Positions 7,292 through 16,176 of a DNA stretch of 21,465 nt are shown one piece after another; position 1 is the stretch's first letter; each line of letters begins with the position of its first letter. The translations under genes were made by a program, and so were the position numbers. The stretch lies in NCBI GenBank assembly GCA_013298595.1, contig JAAFIG010000052.1, positions 1-21,465 of the forward strand. The letters run 5' to 3'. Below the pieces are notes generated by a model that worked only from the letters and a program-made list of their open reading frames with translations, had not been told where the DNA came from and ran no database searches. The DNA is from Deinococcales bacterium. Its GTDB lineage: Bacteria > Deinococcota > Deinococci > Deinococcales > JAAFIG01.

Positions 7292-8623
7292 TTAGCGGCG
7301 TGCCACGAATTTCAAAGCAAATTTTGTATCTGGGCTAGGTGTTGGTGTTGAAATAATGCGTAATTTATAATTTGGGTCTGGCTCGAGTTTTGCATGTTTT
7401 ATAATGCCTGCCACACTAACCATAATAATTGCTTCTGCCATACCCGCACCTAAGCATGTGTGTGAACCCACACCAAATGGCACATAGACCCCTGGACGGC
7501 GATGCTCAGCTCGAGCTGGGGTAAAACGTTCGATATCAAAAGCATATGGATTTTGATAATACTCAGGTAGAAAATGGGTCACTGTTGTACCAATAATCAC
7601 ATTGGTATCTTTTTTGATTGTATACCCAGCAAATTCAAAATCTTTTGTTACTGTCCGAGTTAAAGCTCCTGCAATTGGGTATAAACGCATTGTCTCGAGA
7701 ATGACACGGTGCAAGACATCCATACCTCGAATACTCTGTGTGGTAAGTTCGCCACTGGCAAAAGCGGTATCCACTTCGGCTCGGACTTGCTCGAGAACTT
7801 CTGGGTTTTGATGTAATGTCCAAAGCACAAAACTCAGCGCATTAGCAGCTGTGTCTAAACCTGCAATGTAAGGACCTAGTGCTGCCATCAGTAAATCTTG
7901 GTCGGGAATAAAATCAGGGTATTCTTGTTGAGCTGCAATTAAATCATCAATTAAATCTGGTTCTCGAGTACCAGGTGTATCGCGGTGCGCTTGTATCATT
8001 TCACGAACAAAATTGATAACACGGGTTTTAGCTCGTTGATAACTGGGGTCGAGTAAAACAAATTTAGGGTATTGTTTGGTCACGTAAACAAATAACATGG
8101 TGCGAACCATTTTTAGTAAATCAGGAATATATGCCCTTGGTGATGTATTTGTGGTCAGTTGCCCTAGTTGCTCGGTGACAATTCGTTTCATAGCAGCTGT
8201 GACAGAAACAGGTTGACCTTGTTGCCAAGAATTAATTTCGGTGACAACAATCTCGAGAATATCGTTGTACCGACCATCTACGGCTGAACGAGCATATCCT
8301 CGTTTCTGAATTTTTCGCATTTGTACATGGTCAGCACCATCTAAACTAATCATCGAACGATTGGCTCCTAATTCTGTATCTTGAGGATGCCAGACTTCCC
8401 AAGATCGAAAATGGGCTGTTCCTTCTTTAGTCACGAACTGATTGGCTTCTGCTCCAACAATAGCTGTTAAATTTTGGGTTGCAGCTTGAATCCGAAAAAC
8501 TGCACCATGTTTTTGGTATTGCTTGGTTAAAAAAAGCACTGGATCCGCTAACATAGCAGCGGCACTACCAAGAATTGGCACACCATCGGCTAAAGGTGGT
8601 TGGCTTCTCAAATTTTTGGTCAT
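7292..8623 (-). CDS. Cytochrome P450
   Basis: A haem-thiolate monooxygenase; substrate unknown. The ATG at 8623 is chosen over an in-frame TTG at 8629 because AAGGAG is ideally spaced before it, giving 443 residues. All core motifs are present: I-helix oxygen-activation AGLDT (254-258), K-helix ExxR as E310-T-M-R313, and the haem loop FGVGSHTCLG with Cys390 as proximal ligand. There is no membrane anchor or fused reductase, so it is a soluble class I type needing a separate ferredoxin partner, which is not in the window. It stands alone on the minus strand, so no pathway can be inferred from neighbours. Confidence 0.93.
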   Translation of the reverse strand: MTKNLRSQPPLADGVPILGSAAAMLADPVLFLTKQYQKHGAVFRIQAATQNLTAIVGAEANQFVTKEGTAHFRSWEVWHPQDTELGANRSMISLDGADHVQMRKIQKRGYARSAVDGRYNDILEIVVTEINSWQQGQPVSVTAAMKRIVTEQLGQLTTNTSPRAYIPDLLKMVRTMLFVYVTKQYPKFVLLDPSYQRAKTRVINFVREMIQAHRDTPGTREPDLIDDLIAAQQEYPDFIPDQDLLMAALGPYIAGLDTAANALSFVLWTLHQNPEVLEQVRAEVDTAFASGELTTQSIRGMDVLHRVILETMRLYPIAGALTRTVTKDFEFAGYTIKKDTNVIIGTTVTHFLPEYYQNPYAFDIERFTPARAEHRRPGVYVPFGVGSHTCLGAGMAEAIIMVSVAGIIKHAKLEPDPNYKLRIISTPTPSPDTKFALKFVARR

Positions 8624-8671
8624 AATCAACTCCTTGAACTAATAAACATTTACTATACAGTGTTTTTGCAG

Positions 8672-8693
8672 ATACCAAATAATCTACTGGTAT
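8672..8693. promoter_or_regulatory. Inverted repeat in the P450/acetyltransferase divergent promoter region
   Basis: ATACCA (8672-8677) and TGGTAT (8688-8693) form an inverted repeat with a 10-bp spacer, and the flanks partly extend it (TGCAG / TTGCA). It sits between two divergently transcribed genes, where a dimeric repressor site would be expected. The arms are short and chance is possible. Confidence 0.25.
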
Positions 8694-8701
8694 TGCAAGT
8701 T

Positions 8702-8728
8702 AAAACATGTTTGACTAAATCATGTTTT
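8702..8728. promoter_or_regulatory. 8-bp inverted repeat spanning the acetyltransferase start
   Basis: AAAACATG (8702-8709) and CATGTTTT (8721-8728) are perfect inverse complements around an 11-bp spacer, and the right arm contains the start codon at 8722. It could be an operator or an RNA hairpin hiding the start. No Shine-Dalgarno sequence is present in front of this start. Confidence 0.3.
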
Positions 8729-9276
8729 CCTATACCTTAGGTGAAGGCGCAGAATTACGTATCCTTGAAGTGCGTCATGCTTCGGAATTTCTAGCATTTG
8801 TTGAGACTAACCGCGATTACCTCGGGGCTTGGCTCGAGTGGGCGCATACCATGAACACCCTCGAGCAAGCCGAAAATTTTATTCAACGTGGTTTGAAACG
8901 CTATATTGAAGATGGTTTACCGTGGGTTGGTATTTGGCTCGAGCAACGCTTGGTTGGTGGAATTTTATTTTTTCCAGTCGAAAAAAATATTCAAGCCACC
9001 ATGATTGGTTATTGGCTAGGACAAAAAGCTGCGGGTCGTGGACTCATGAATAAAGCAGTTACGGCAATGCTACATTTTGTGTTTACTGAATTAAAACTCA
9101 ACCGCGTAGAATTACAAGCTCATGTGGACAACACCCGTTCTCGAGCAGCGGCAGAACGCCTTGGTTTCTTATTCGAGGGAATCCAACGCGATATTTGGAA
9201 GCACAAAGGCGAATTTGTTGACCATGCTGTATATGCAATGCTGGCTCGAGATTGGTCGAATACGTCAGTTCGCTGA
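8722..9276 (+). CDS. GNAT-family N-acetyltransferase, RimJ/RimL-like
   Basis: Transfers an acetyl group from acetyl-CoA to an amine; family relatives modify ribosomal protein N-termini, antibiotics or polyamines. The 184 residues have the RimJ/RimL layout: an early LRxxE-type segment, NRDYLGAWLEWA (about 30-41), the acetyl-CoA loop in LGQKAAGRGLMNKAV (about 94-108), and the later AHVDNTRSRAAAERLGFLFEG motif B. It is divergent from the P450 gene, with 98 bases between the two starts. The ATG lacks a visible ribosome-binding site, so the start is less certain than the family call. The substrate cannot be predicted. Confidence 0.85.
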   Translation: MFSYTLGEGAELRILEVRHASEFLAFVETNRDYLGAWLEWAHTMNTLEQAENFIQRGLKRYIEDGLPWVGIWLEQRLVGGILFFPVEKNIQATMIGYWLGQKAAGRGLMNKAVTAMLHFVFTELKLNRVELQAHVDNTRSRAAAERLGFLFEGIQRDIWKHKGEFVDHAVYAMLARDWSNTSVR

Positions 9277-9286
9277 TGCGTCGTCA

Positions 9287-9302
9287 ATACTTGAACAAGT
9301 AT
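9287..9302. promoter_or_regulatory. Palindromic site upstream of the RtcB-like gene
   Basis: ATACTTG and CAAGTAT flank a 2-base centre (AA), making a 16-bp near-perfect palindrome 86 bases before the rtcB start. A TATAGT hexamer (9300-9305) overlaps its right arm and could be a -10 element, though no matching -35 is seen. It is compatible with a repressor or activator site; the function is inferred only from symmetry and position. Confidence 0.3.
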
Positions 9303-9387
9303 AGTGTCTCACCCTGAAGTCTCGGTTGCTGCTCGAGGGTGTTTAAAACGTTAAGACGTTATTCTTTTCCTATTCACCGAGGTTTTT

Positions 9388-10887
9388 ATGTTTGATACAA
9401 GGTTAACCCGCACGAGCCAAACTCGTTTAGAGGTACAAAATCCATTTGCAATTCCAACCACGATTTTTGCTAACGAAGCCGTACCACTCGAACGCAAAGC
9501 GGTGGATGAATTGCTGCGTTTACTCGAAGTGCAAACCACACTTGAGCACTTGCAAAAAGTGCTGCCCGAGGATTACCCAGCCGATGCGCGACTCGAGCGA
9601 GTGATTCTGACCCCAGATTTTCATAAAGCACAAGGTATCCCCGTTGGAACCGTGCTGCAAACCAAAGGTTTTGTTATTCCACAAGCCATGGGCAACGATA
9701 TTAATTGCGGTATGCGACTGCATAAAACCAGTCTTAAACCCGAAGCGATTCTGGCAAATTTGGAAGCGCTCGAAACTCGGTTACGGCACTTATTTTTTGG
9801 AGGTGGGCGCAGTATCCCCATGACTGGTCTGCAACGCCAAGCCTTAGTGCTACACGGTTTAGAGGGTTTACTCGAGGCTGTGCCAAAAAATCAAGAAACA
9901 GGTTTATGGCGTTACTGGCAGCAACAAAACATACAAGCCGACCTTGAACGCACCGAGCAACGCGGCAGCCTCCACACCAGCACCAACCAAGGACTCGAGG
10001 ATTGGATAGGCAACTTGCACCATCTCTCGAGGGATGCCCAAATTGGCAGTTTAGGAGGCGGCAATCACTTCGCCGAAATCCAACGTGTCAGCAAAATTCT
10101 CAACCCCGTGATTGCCTACGCTTGGGGTTTAAAACCCGACAGTGTGGTTGTAATGATTCACTCAGGCAGCGTTGGCATTGGACACCTTGCAGGTAGCCAA
10201 ATCAAAAAAGCGACTCGAGCTGCTTACCCAAAAGGCATTCCACACCCCAGTAACGGAATTTACCCCATGCCACTCACCTCGAGCCACTGGCATGACTCCC
10301 TTGCCAACGCCGCTAATTTTGCTTTTGCCAACCGCGTATTCCTAGCACTGATGGTACAAGCTGCTCTCGAGGAAACAGTTGCTGAGACCAATTTTCAATT
10401 ACTCTACGATGCTCCGCACAACCTGATCTGGCAACAAGAAAACGGCGCCATACACCGCAAAGGCGCAACCCCCGCTCGAGGATTTGAAGCGATGCAACAC
10501 ACACCTTACGGCTACCACGGCGAACCCGTACTGATCCCAGGTTCAATGGGCGCAAGTTCCTACGTTCTAGTCGGCAAAGGCAACCCAGACAACCTCGAAA
10601 GTGCCAGCCACGGCTCAGGACGCATACAATCTCGAGGTCAAGCCATGCGCGGCTCAGAAAGCGAATTCCAAGATTTCCTCAAGCGATACCGAGTCGTAAC
10701 ACCACTCGATATCCGCGACCAAAAAGTCAAAGCCAGACCAGACATCATCCGTGAACACCTCGCCAACCTCCGCCAAGAAGCCCCATTTGCATACAAAGGC
10801 ATCACCAGCATTATCGAAACACAAACCCGAGCCGAGATAGTACAAGCTGTTGTGGAACTCGAGCCGATGCTGACAGTCAAGGGGTGA
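9388..10887 (+). CDS. rtcB: RtcB-family RNA-splicing ligase
   Basis: RtcB enzymes join RNA 2',3'-cyclic-phosphate or 3'-phosphate ends to 5'-OH ends using GTP and Mn2+; in bacteria they are linked to RNA repair. The 499 residues hold the metal and nucleotide ligands in order: D104 and C107 in GNDINCGMR, H227 in GGGNHFAE, H258 in IHSGSVGIGH, H344 in APHNLIW, then HRKGATPARG, IPGSMGASSYV, and the guanylylated histidine as H408 in SASHGSGR. The ATG follows GAGG in the leader. No RtcA cyclase, RtcR or archease gene is adjacent. It is probably a single-gene unit. A divergent RtcB paralogue with a different RNA substrate is possible. Confidence 0.9.
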   Translation: MFDTRLTRTSQTRLEVQNPFAIPTTIFANEAVPLERKAVDELLRLLEVQTTLEHLQKVLPEDYPADARLERVILTPDFHKAQGIPVGTVLQTKGFVIPQAMGNDINCGMRLHKTSLKPEAILANLEALETRLRHLFFGGGRSIPMTGLQRQALVLHGLEGLLEAVPKNQETGLWRYWQQQNIQADLERTEQRGSLHTSTNQGLEDWIGNLHHLSRDAQIGSLGGGNHFAEIQRVSKILNPVIAYAWGLKPDSVVVMIHSGSVGIGHLAGSQIKKATRAAYPKGIPHPSNGIYPMPLTSSHWHDSLANAANFAFANRVFLALMVQAALEETVAETNFQLLYDAPHNLIWQQENGAIHRKGATPARGFEAMQHTPYGYHGEPVLIPGSMGASSYVLVGKGNPDNLESASHGSGRIQSRGQAMRGSESEFQDFLKRYRVVTPLDIRDQKVKARPDIIREHLANLRQEAPFAYKGITSIIETQTRAEIVQAVVELEPMLTVKG

Positions 10888-10951
10888 GGGCAAAGGAAAG
10901 ACGCAGGCAAAAAATTGGTATCGAGGTGGCTCGAGTAATGATCGTGAGTGC

Positions 10952-11086
10952 AACCCTCTCCCCCAACCCTAACTCTGCAATTTGAAATTTTTTTACCTTA
11001 TGCCCCGAGCTTCGCTCGATCAGTCAAAGTCCCGCGCAGCGTAAGGGAGGGGCGTTCAAGCGAAGCGCAGAACCGGGGAGAGGGTT
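10952..11086. repeat. 135-bp inverted-repeat element (MITE/REP-like)
   Basis: The ends are perfect 12-bp inverse complements, AACCCTCTCCCC (10952-10963) and GGGGAGAGGGTT (11075-11086). Inside are a small hairpin CGAGC-TTC-GCTCG and further C- and G-rich tracts. The composition differs from its surroundings, it has no coding signal, and it is one of the longest stretches here without CTCGAG. This is the usual look of a dispersed intergenic repeat. Only one copy is in the window, so mobility is inferred. Confidence 0.6.
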
Positions 11087-11105
11087 TGCGACATGTGTCA
11101 AACAC

Positions 11106-11137
11106 AAAGGTCAAAAGCAGTGTTGCTTTTGACCTTT
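11106..11137. terminator. Terminator hairpin between rtcB and pyk (convergent)
   Basis: A perfect 14-bp stem, AAAGGTCAAAAGCA (11106-11119) with TGCTTTTGACCTTT (11124-11137), and a GTGT loop. It lies 17 bases past the pyruvate kinase stop and also downstream of rtcB. The stem's own A/T ends plus TTTATCCTTTT on the + side make it usable in either direction, though the T runs are imperfect. Confidence 0.85.
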
Positions 11138-11153
11138 ATCCTTTTACCTCTTC

Positions 11154-12608
11154 TTAAACTTGTTCTACGCGAATCAAATTTGTGCTGCCTGTGTGCCCAA
11201 ATGGGACTCCTGCAACAATGACGATTTTTTCGCCTTTAATGACAATTCCGCTTTGCAGTGCGGCTTCTCGAGCCAGTTCGACCATGTGGTCGGTGTCTCG
11301 GATTTCAGCAGCGGTGCGGGATGTGACGTTGCTCGAGAGGACGAGTTGGTTTTTGCTTAGTTCGCTGCGGGTCAGGGCGATGATTGGTACGCGTGGGCGG
11401 TTGCGGGCGACTCGCCATAAGCTGCTGCCTGTGGCGGTGAAGCAGACGAGGGGTGCGCCAATGGTGTCGGCGACTTCGCAGGCGGCTAGGGCGATGGCAT
11501 CTTGGGTGGTGGAGAGTGGTTCGGCATGTCCTTTGATGGTTTTTTGGTAAGCTTCTGAAGCTTCGGTGGTACGAGCAATTCTGTCCATCATTGAAACTGC
11601 TTCGATTGGGTATTTGCCGCTGGCACTTTCGGCTGAAAGCATCACAGCATCGGTGCCGTCTAAAATGGCGTTGGCAACGTCGGATGCTTCAGCTCTGGTG
11701 GGGCGTGGATTGTCAATCATACTCTCGAGCATTTGTGTGGCTGTGACCACGGGTTTGCCTGCGTCGCGGCACATTTGAATAATCATTTTTTGAATCATTG
11801 GTACTTTTTCTGGTTCAAGTTCAACACCTAGGTCGCCTCGAGCCACCATCACACCGTCTACAACTTCGAGAATACGGGCGAAGGCTTCTGGTTCGACAGC
11901 GCTGGGTTTCTCAATTTTTGCCATTAACTTAGCAGTTGAACCTGCGGCATTTAAGTACCCTCGAGCTTCGAGTACATCTTCGGCACTGCGTACAAAGCTC
12001 ATGGCTACCCAGTCCACGCCAAGGGCAACACCTGTTTTAATATCTTCGATGTCTTTTTCGGTGACGGCTGGGGTGGATAAATTGGCTTCTGGTACGTTGA
12101 TGCCTTTTTTGTCTTTGAGTGCGCCGCCGTAAACAACGGTGGTGATGATGTCGTTGCCTTCGACTTTATCCACAGTCAATTTGAGGTTGCCATCATCGAG
12201 CAGCAAACTCATACCAACCGTCACATCTTTAATCAGGGCTTTATAGGTGGTCGAAACCCGTTCTGGTGTTCCCATGATGTCATCGGCAGTGATCACAAAT
12301 TTCTGACCAGCCTCGAGCATCACACCAGCTTGCATCCGTCCACCAGAATCCACTTGGTATTTTGGGTCGAAGCGTTCAGTACGAATTTTGGGTCCTTGTA
12401 AATCTTGTAAAATCGCAACTGCCACACCTTTAGCGGTAGCCACATCACGAATGGTTTTAACTCGAGCTGCCATTTCTTCTGGGTCTTTAAGATGCGAGAA
12501 ATTGAGCCGAGTCACATTCAAACCTGCGTCTATGAGTTTGCCAATCATTTCGGCACTACTCGAGGCGGGTCCGATGGTTCCAACAATTTTTGTCCGACGT
12601 GGTTTCAT
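11154..12608 (-). CDS. pyk: Pyruvate kinase
   Basis: Last step of glycolysis: phosphoenolpyruvate plus ADP to pyruvate plus ATP, cytoplasmic. The start at 12608 (MKPRRTKIVGTIGPAS) is chosen because GAGGAG lies just before it and the family N-terminus begins there; the frame stays open 10 codons further. The 484 residues show FSHL (Asn-Phe-Ser region near 30-36), the B-domain lid, MAKIEKPSAVE, VMVARGDLGVELE with the catalytic loop, and TATQMLESMIDNPRPTRAEASDVANAILDGTDAVMLS. The usual ETAxGxYP is AESASGKYP here, a mild variant. The C-terminal regulatory domain is complete. It lies downstream of enolase on the same strand with a terminator between, so each is probably transcribed separately. Confidence 0.96.
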   Translation of the reverse strand: MKPRRTKIVGTIGPASSSAEMIGKLIDAGLNVTRLNFSHLKDPEEMAARVKTIRDVATAKGVAVAILQDLQGPKIRTERFDPKYQVDSGGRMQAGVMLEAGQKFVITADDIMGTPERVSTTYKALIKDVTVGMSLLLDDGNLKLTVDKVEGNDIITTVVYGGALKDKKGINVPEANLSTPAVTEKDIEDIKTGVALGVDWVAMSFVRSAEDVLEARGYLNAAGSTAKLMAKIEKPSAVEPEAFARILEVVDGVMVARGDLGVELEPEKVPMIQKMIIQMCRDAGKPVVTATQMLESMIDNPRPTRAEASDVANAILDGTDAVMLSAESASGKYPIEAVSMMDRIARTTEASEAYQKTIKGHAEPLSTTQDAIALAACEVADTIGAPLVCFTATGSSLWRVARNRPRVPIIALTRSELSKNQLVLSSNVTSRTAAEIRDTDHMVELAREAALQSGIVIKGEKIVIVAGVPFGHTGSTNLIRVEQV

Positions 12609-12626
12609 GAAGCTCCTCAGGGGCAA

Positions 12627-12647
12627 GGGCGATGACAAGCATCGCCC
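12627..12647 (-). repeat. GC-rich hairpin in the pyk leader
   Basis: GGGCGATG (12627-12634) and CATCGCCC (12640-12647) flank ACAAG, only 18 bases before the pyruvate kinase start. Read on the minus strand it begins GTAGGGGCGATG, which resembles small dispersed GTAGGGGCGA-type hairpins seen in many cyanobacterial and other genomes. It could instead be a leader structure affecting pyk expression. There is no T run directly after it, so it is not an obvious terminator. Confidence 0.5.
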
Positions 12648-12651
12648 CTAC

Positions 12652-12682
12652 AAAAAACAAAGGCGAGATAAACCTCGCCTTT
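12652..12682 (-). terminator. Enolase terminator
   Basis: On the minus strand the stem AAAGGCGAG / CTCGCCTTT (arms at 12674-12682 and 12659-12667, loop 6 bases) is followed by GTTTTTT (12652-12658). It starts 4 bases past the enolase stop. A classic intrinsic terminator. Confidence 0.92.
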
Positions 12683-12686
12683 AGGG

Positions 12687-14012
<1,326 letters not shown>

Positions 14013-14062
14013 TTAGTTTAACCCGAGTCTGGGATTGCCTAGCAAACGACTGTTTGGGAATA

Positions 14063-15703
14063 TTAGCGAATCTCGAGTTGTTCGGGCATTAACGCCCAAA
14101 TGCGTGTCTCGAGCATTCGGCTGATGGTTTTCAGGTCGGTTGGTGCAATGTACTGAGCTGGTGGTGTGACATGTACCTCTAGAGCATCAGCGGGTAATCC
14201 TGCCAGTGTTTTAGCCATGCGGATACCATCAAAGATTGTACCGAGTTCGTCTACTAAACCGTGCTCGAGGGCTTGTGTACCACTCCAGATTCGTCCTTTA
14301 GCAAGGTTTTCGATATCGGTCATGTTGCGTCCATTAGCAACTCGAGTTTTGAATGTATCGTAGACGCGTTGCACAGCGCGGTTCATGTTGTCACGTTCGG
14401 ATGCACTAAGAGCGCGGTCACTCGAGGCGTAATCGCTGTGCTCGGCAAATTTAATCGTTTCGGTGCTGAATCCAAGTTTTTCCCAGAGCTGTGCGTTATT
14501 AAAGTGTAAGTTAAACACACCAATGCTACCTGTAATCGTGGTTGGTGCCGCCACAATTTTGCTGGCATTGCAGGCAACGTAGTAGCCACCACTGGCAGCC
14601 ACATTGCCCATAACAGCAACAACAGGTTTAACAGTTTTAGCTCGAGTCACTTCGCGCCAAATAATTTCCGATGCCAATGCGCTGCCACCGGGCGAGTTGA
14701 CAAACAGCACAATGGCTTTGATATTTTCGTTTTGTGTGGCACTGCGGATAGCTCGAGCTATGCTGTACCCACCTGCGCTTTGACCACCAAGAATAGGAAT
14801 GGGCAATGGATTGTTTTTCGATTCGCCGTCGGCAATGCCACCTTCAATGGCGATGATGGCTACACTGCTCGAGTCTGCCCAGCGCAAAGCTGGGGCTGGG
14901 GCAAAACGCAGAGCTTCGGAGAGTGGTTTGGCATTTAAGGTTAGTTCGTCTTCAAAGGCAATTCGAGTCAGTAAGCCATGTTCTAAGGCTTCTTCAGAGA
15001 GTAATGGTGCAGCATCAATGGCTTTTTTCACAACTTCTGGCTCGAGTTTGCGTCCACTCGCAATTGTCTCGAGCCAATGCTGCGAAAGGCTGCCAAGTAC
15101 TGTGCTGATGTTTTCGCGGTGAGCTGGGGTTAATGCCGTTTCGGTCAGTTGATTGACAGCGTTTTTGTATTCGGCTCGGCGTTCGTATTCAACTTCGATA
15201 CCTATTTTTTTGAATGTACCCGCTTGGAATTGGACTCGTCCTGCCAGCCCAATGGTCATCAGTTGCCCTTCGGAAAGTGTCACAACATTGGTGCACGCAC
15301 TGGCAAGGTAGATGGTGAGATTATCGTAAGCATCGGCATAAAATGTGATGGTTTTACCAGCAGCTATTAGTTGCTCGAGCATAGCTCGAATAGCAAAAGC
15401 TGCTACAAAACCACCACTAAAACCACGCTCAAGAATAATTAATTCTTTAACCGCAGGCACTTTGCCCAAAATCTCGAGTTGGTCGCGTAATTCCTCGAGG
15501 GTGACAGTTTTCTTTTGTCCAGGTATTGGAATAGATAATGGTAACGGTGATGGTGGCGTAAAAACAGGGTAATCGCCACGTAACTCGAGATAAACCGTAC
15601 TTGGAATTTCGCCTGGGATTAGGCTTAATCCTTTTGCCAGCAAAGCTGTGCTGTTATGACCAAGGTTTTCGAGGAAGTTACGGGCTTGTTTTTGGAAATC
15701 CAT
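14063..15703 (-). CDS. sppA: Signal peptide peptidase SppA, 67K two-domain type
   Basis: A serine/lysine protease that degrades cleaved signal peptides. The 546 residues form two crotonase-like halves. The catalytic lysine is K180 in the N-terminal half (AEYKNAVNQ) and the nucleophile is S371 in the C-terminal half (VAASGGYYVA), as in the long E. coli-type enzyme. NSPGGSALASE and GSIGVF are also conserved. No N-terminal membrane segment is visible, unlike E. coli SppA and more like the plant/cyanobacterial forms, so it may be soluble or peripheral. No Shine-Dalgarno precedes the ATG; TACACT lies 5 bases before it, suggesting a leaderless mRNA. It is divergent from the response regulator gene. 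Confidence 0.92.
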   Translation of the reverse strand: MDFQKQARNFLENLGHNSTALLAKGLSLIPGEIPSTVYLELRGDYPVFTPPSPLPLSIPIPGQKKTVTLEELRDQLEILGKVPAVKELIILERGFSGGFVAAFAIRAMLEQLIAAGKTITFYADAYDNLTIYLASACTNVVTLSEGQLMTIGLAGRVQFQAGTFKKIGIEVEYERRAEYKNAVNQLTETALTPAHRENISTVLGSLSQHWLETIASGRKLEPEVVKKAIDAAPLLSEEALEHGLLTRIAFEDELTLNAKPLSEALRFAPAPALRWADSSSVAIIAIEGGIADGESKNNPLPIPILGGQSAGGYSIARAIRSATQNENIKAIVLFVNSPGGSALASEIIWREVTRAKTVKPVVAVMGNVAASGGYYVACNASKIVAAPTTITGSIGVFNLHFNNAQLWEKLGFSTETIKFAEHSDYASSDRALSASERDNMNRAVQRVYDTFKTRVANGRNMTDIENLAKGRIWSGTQALEHGLVDELGTIFDGIRMAKTLAGLPADALEVHVTPPAQYIAPTDLKTISRMLETRIWALMPEQLEIR

Positions 15704-15714
15704 GGTTTAGTGTA
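15704..15714 (-). promoter_or_regulatory. Candidate leaderless promoter (-10) of sppA
   Basis: On the minus strand TACACT (15714-15709) is followed by 5 bases and then the ATG at 15703, with no ribosome-binding site. Deinococcus is known to use TANNNT placed like this for leaderless transcripts. No convincing -35 is visible. Confidence 0.4.
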
Positions 15715-15799
15715 CGAGGCAAACCCCTAAGAAGTTCCAATAGTGCTTTTCATTGTGCCCAGTGTACGTGTTTACACATGTCATTCTGGTTTTACCTGT

Positions 15800-15811
15800 T
15801 AGGCTAATACT
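15800..15811 (+). promoter_or_regulatory. Candidate leaderless promoter (-10) of the response regulator operon
   Basis: TAGGCT (15800-15805) plus 6 bases leads straight into the GTG at 15812, and there is no Shine-Dalgarno sequence. The geometry equals that of the two candidates at 18876 and 21202. No clear -35 is seen. Confidence 0.4.
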
Positions 15812-16174
15812 GTGAAGCAGATTCTCGTCACTGACGATGACCCAACTGTACGAAAGGTATTAACCATGACCTTAAAACGGCATGGGTATGCTTTGCGTGA
15901 AGCTGGTACAGTCGCGGAATCTATCGAAGCCGTCACGCTCGAGAAACCAGATTTAATGCTATTAGATATGAATTTACCCGGCGGCACTGGTTTTGATGTT
16001 TTAATGCAGATTCGGCAAATGTACACTGCCAATGTGCTGCCAATTATTGTTATTTCGGCATTAACCCAAGAGAATAATATTGTTCGGGCTTTACAACTTG
16101 GTGCTCAAGATTATTTAACCAAACCTTTTAGTTTGCTCGAGTTGAGCGAACGTGTGAAACGTATTTTGGGGTAA
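15812..16174 (+). CDS. Single-domain response regulator (receiver only)
   Basis: A phosphorylation-switched signalling protein of 120 residues with no output domain. The receiver landmarks are complete: the acidic cluster TDDDP (D8-D10), phospho-acceptor D52 in LLDMNLPG, Ser82 in VISAL, and Lys104 in DYLTKPF. The start is GTG, giving MKQILVTDDD, the usual receiver N-terminus. Without a DNA-binding or enzymatic domain it must act by protein contact or as a phospho-relay. It lies 2 bases before the HEAT-repeat gene and upstream of a polysaccharide synthase, so control of that synthase through the HEAT protein is a reasonable guess. The cognate histidine kinase is not in the window. Confidence 0.92.
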   Translation: MKQILVTDDDPTVRKVLTMTLKRHGYALREAGTVAESIEAVTLEKPDLMLLDMNLPGGTGFDVLMQIRQMYTANVLPIIVISALTQENNIVRALQLGAQDYLTKPFSLLELSERVKRILG

Positions 16175-16176
16175 TC

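Noticed and set aside
9310-9341. CACCCT ... AGGGTG hairpin before rtcB as terminator or riboswitch
   Set aside because: Only a 6-bp stem with a 20-base loop and a very short T run; no known riboswitch pattern.
10948-11157. 69-codon plus-strand ORF over the inverted-repeat element
   Set aside because: Its composition follows the repeat arms; no start signal or protein-like pattern.
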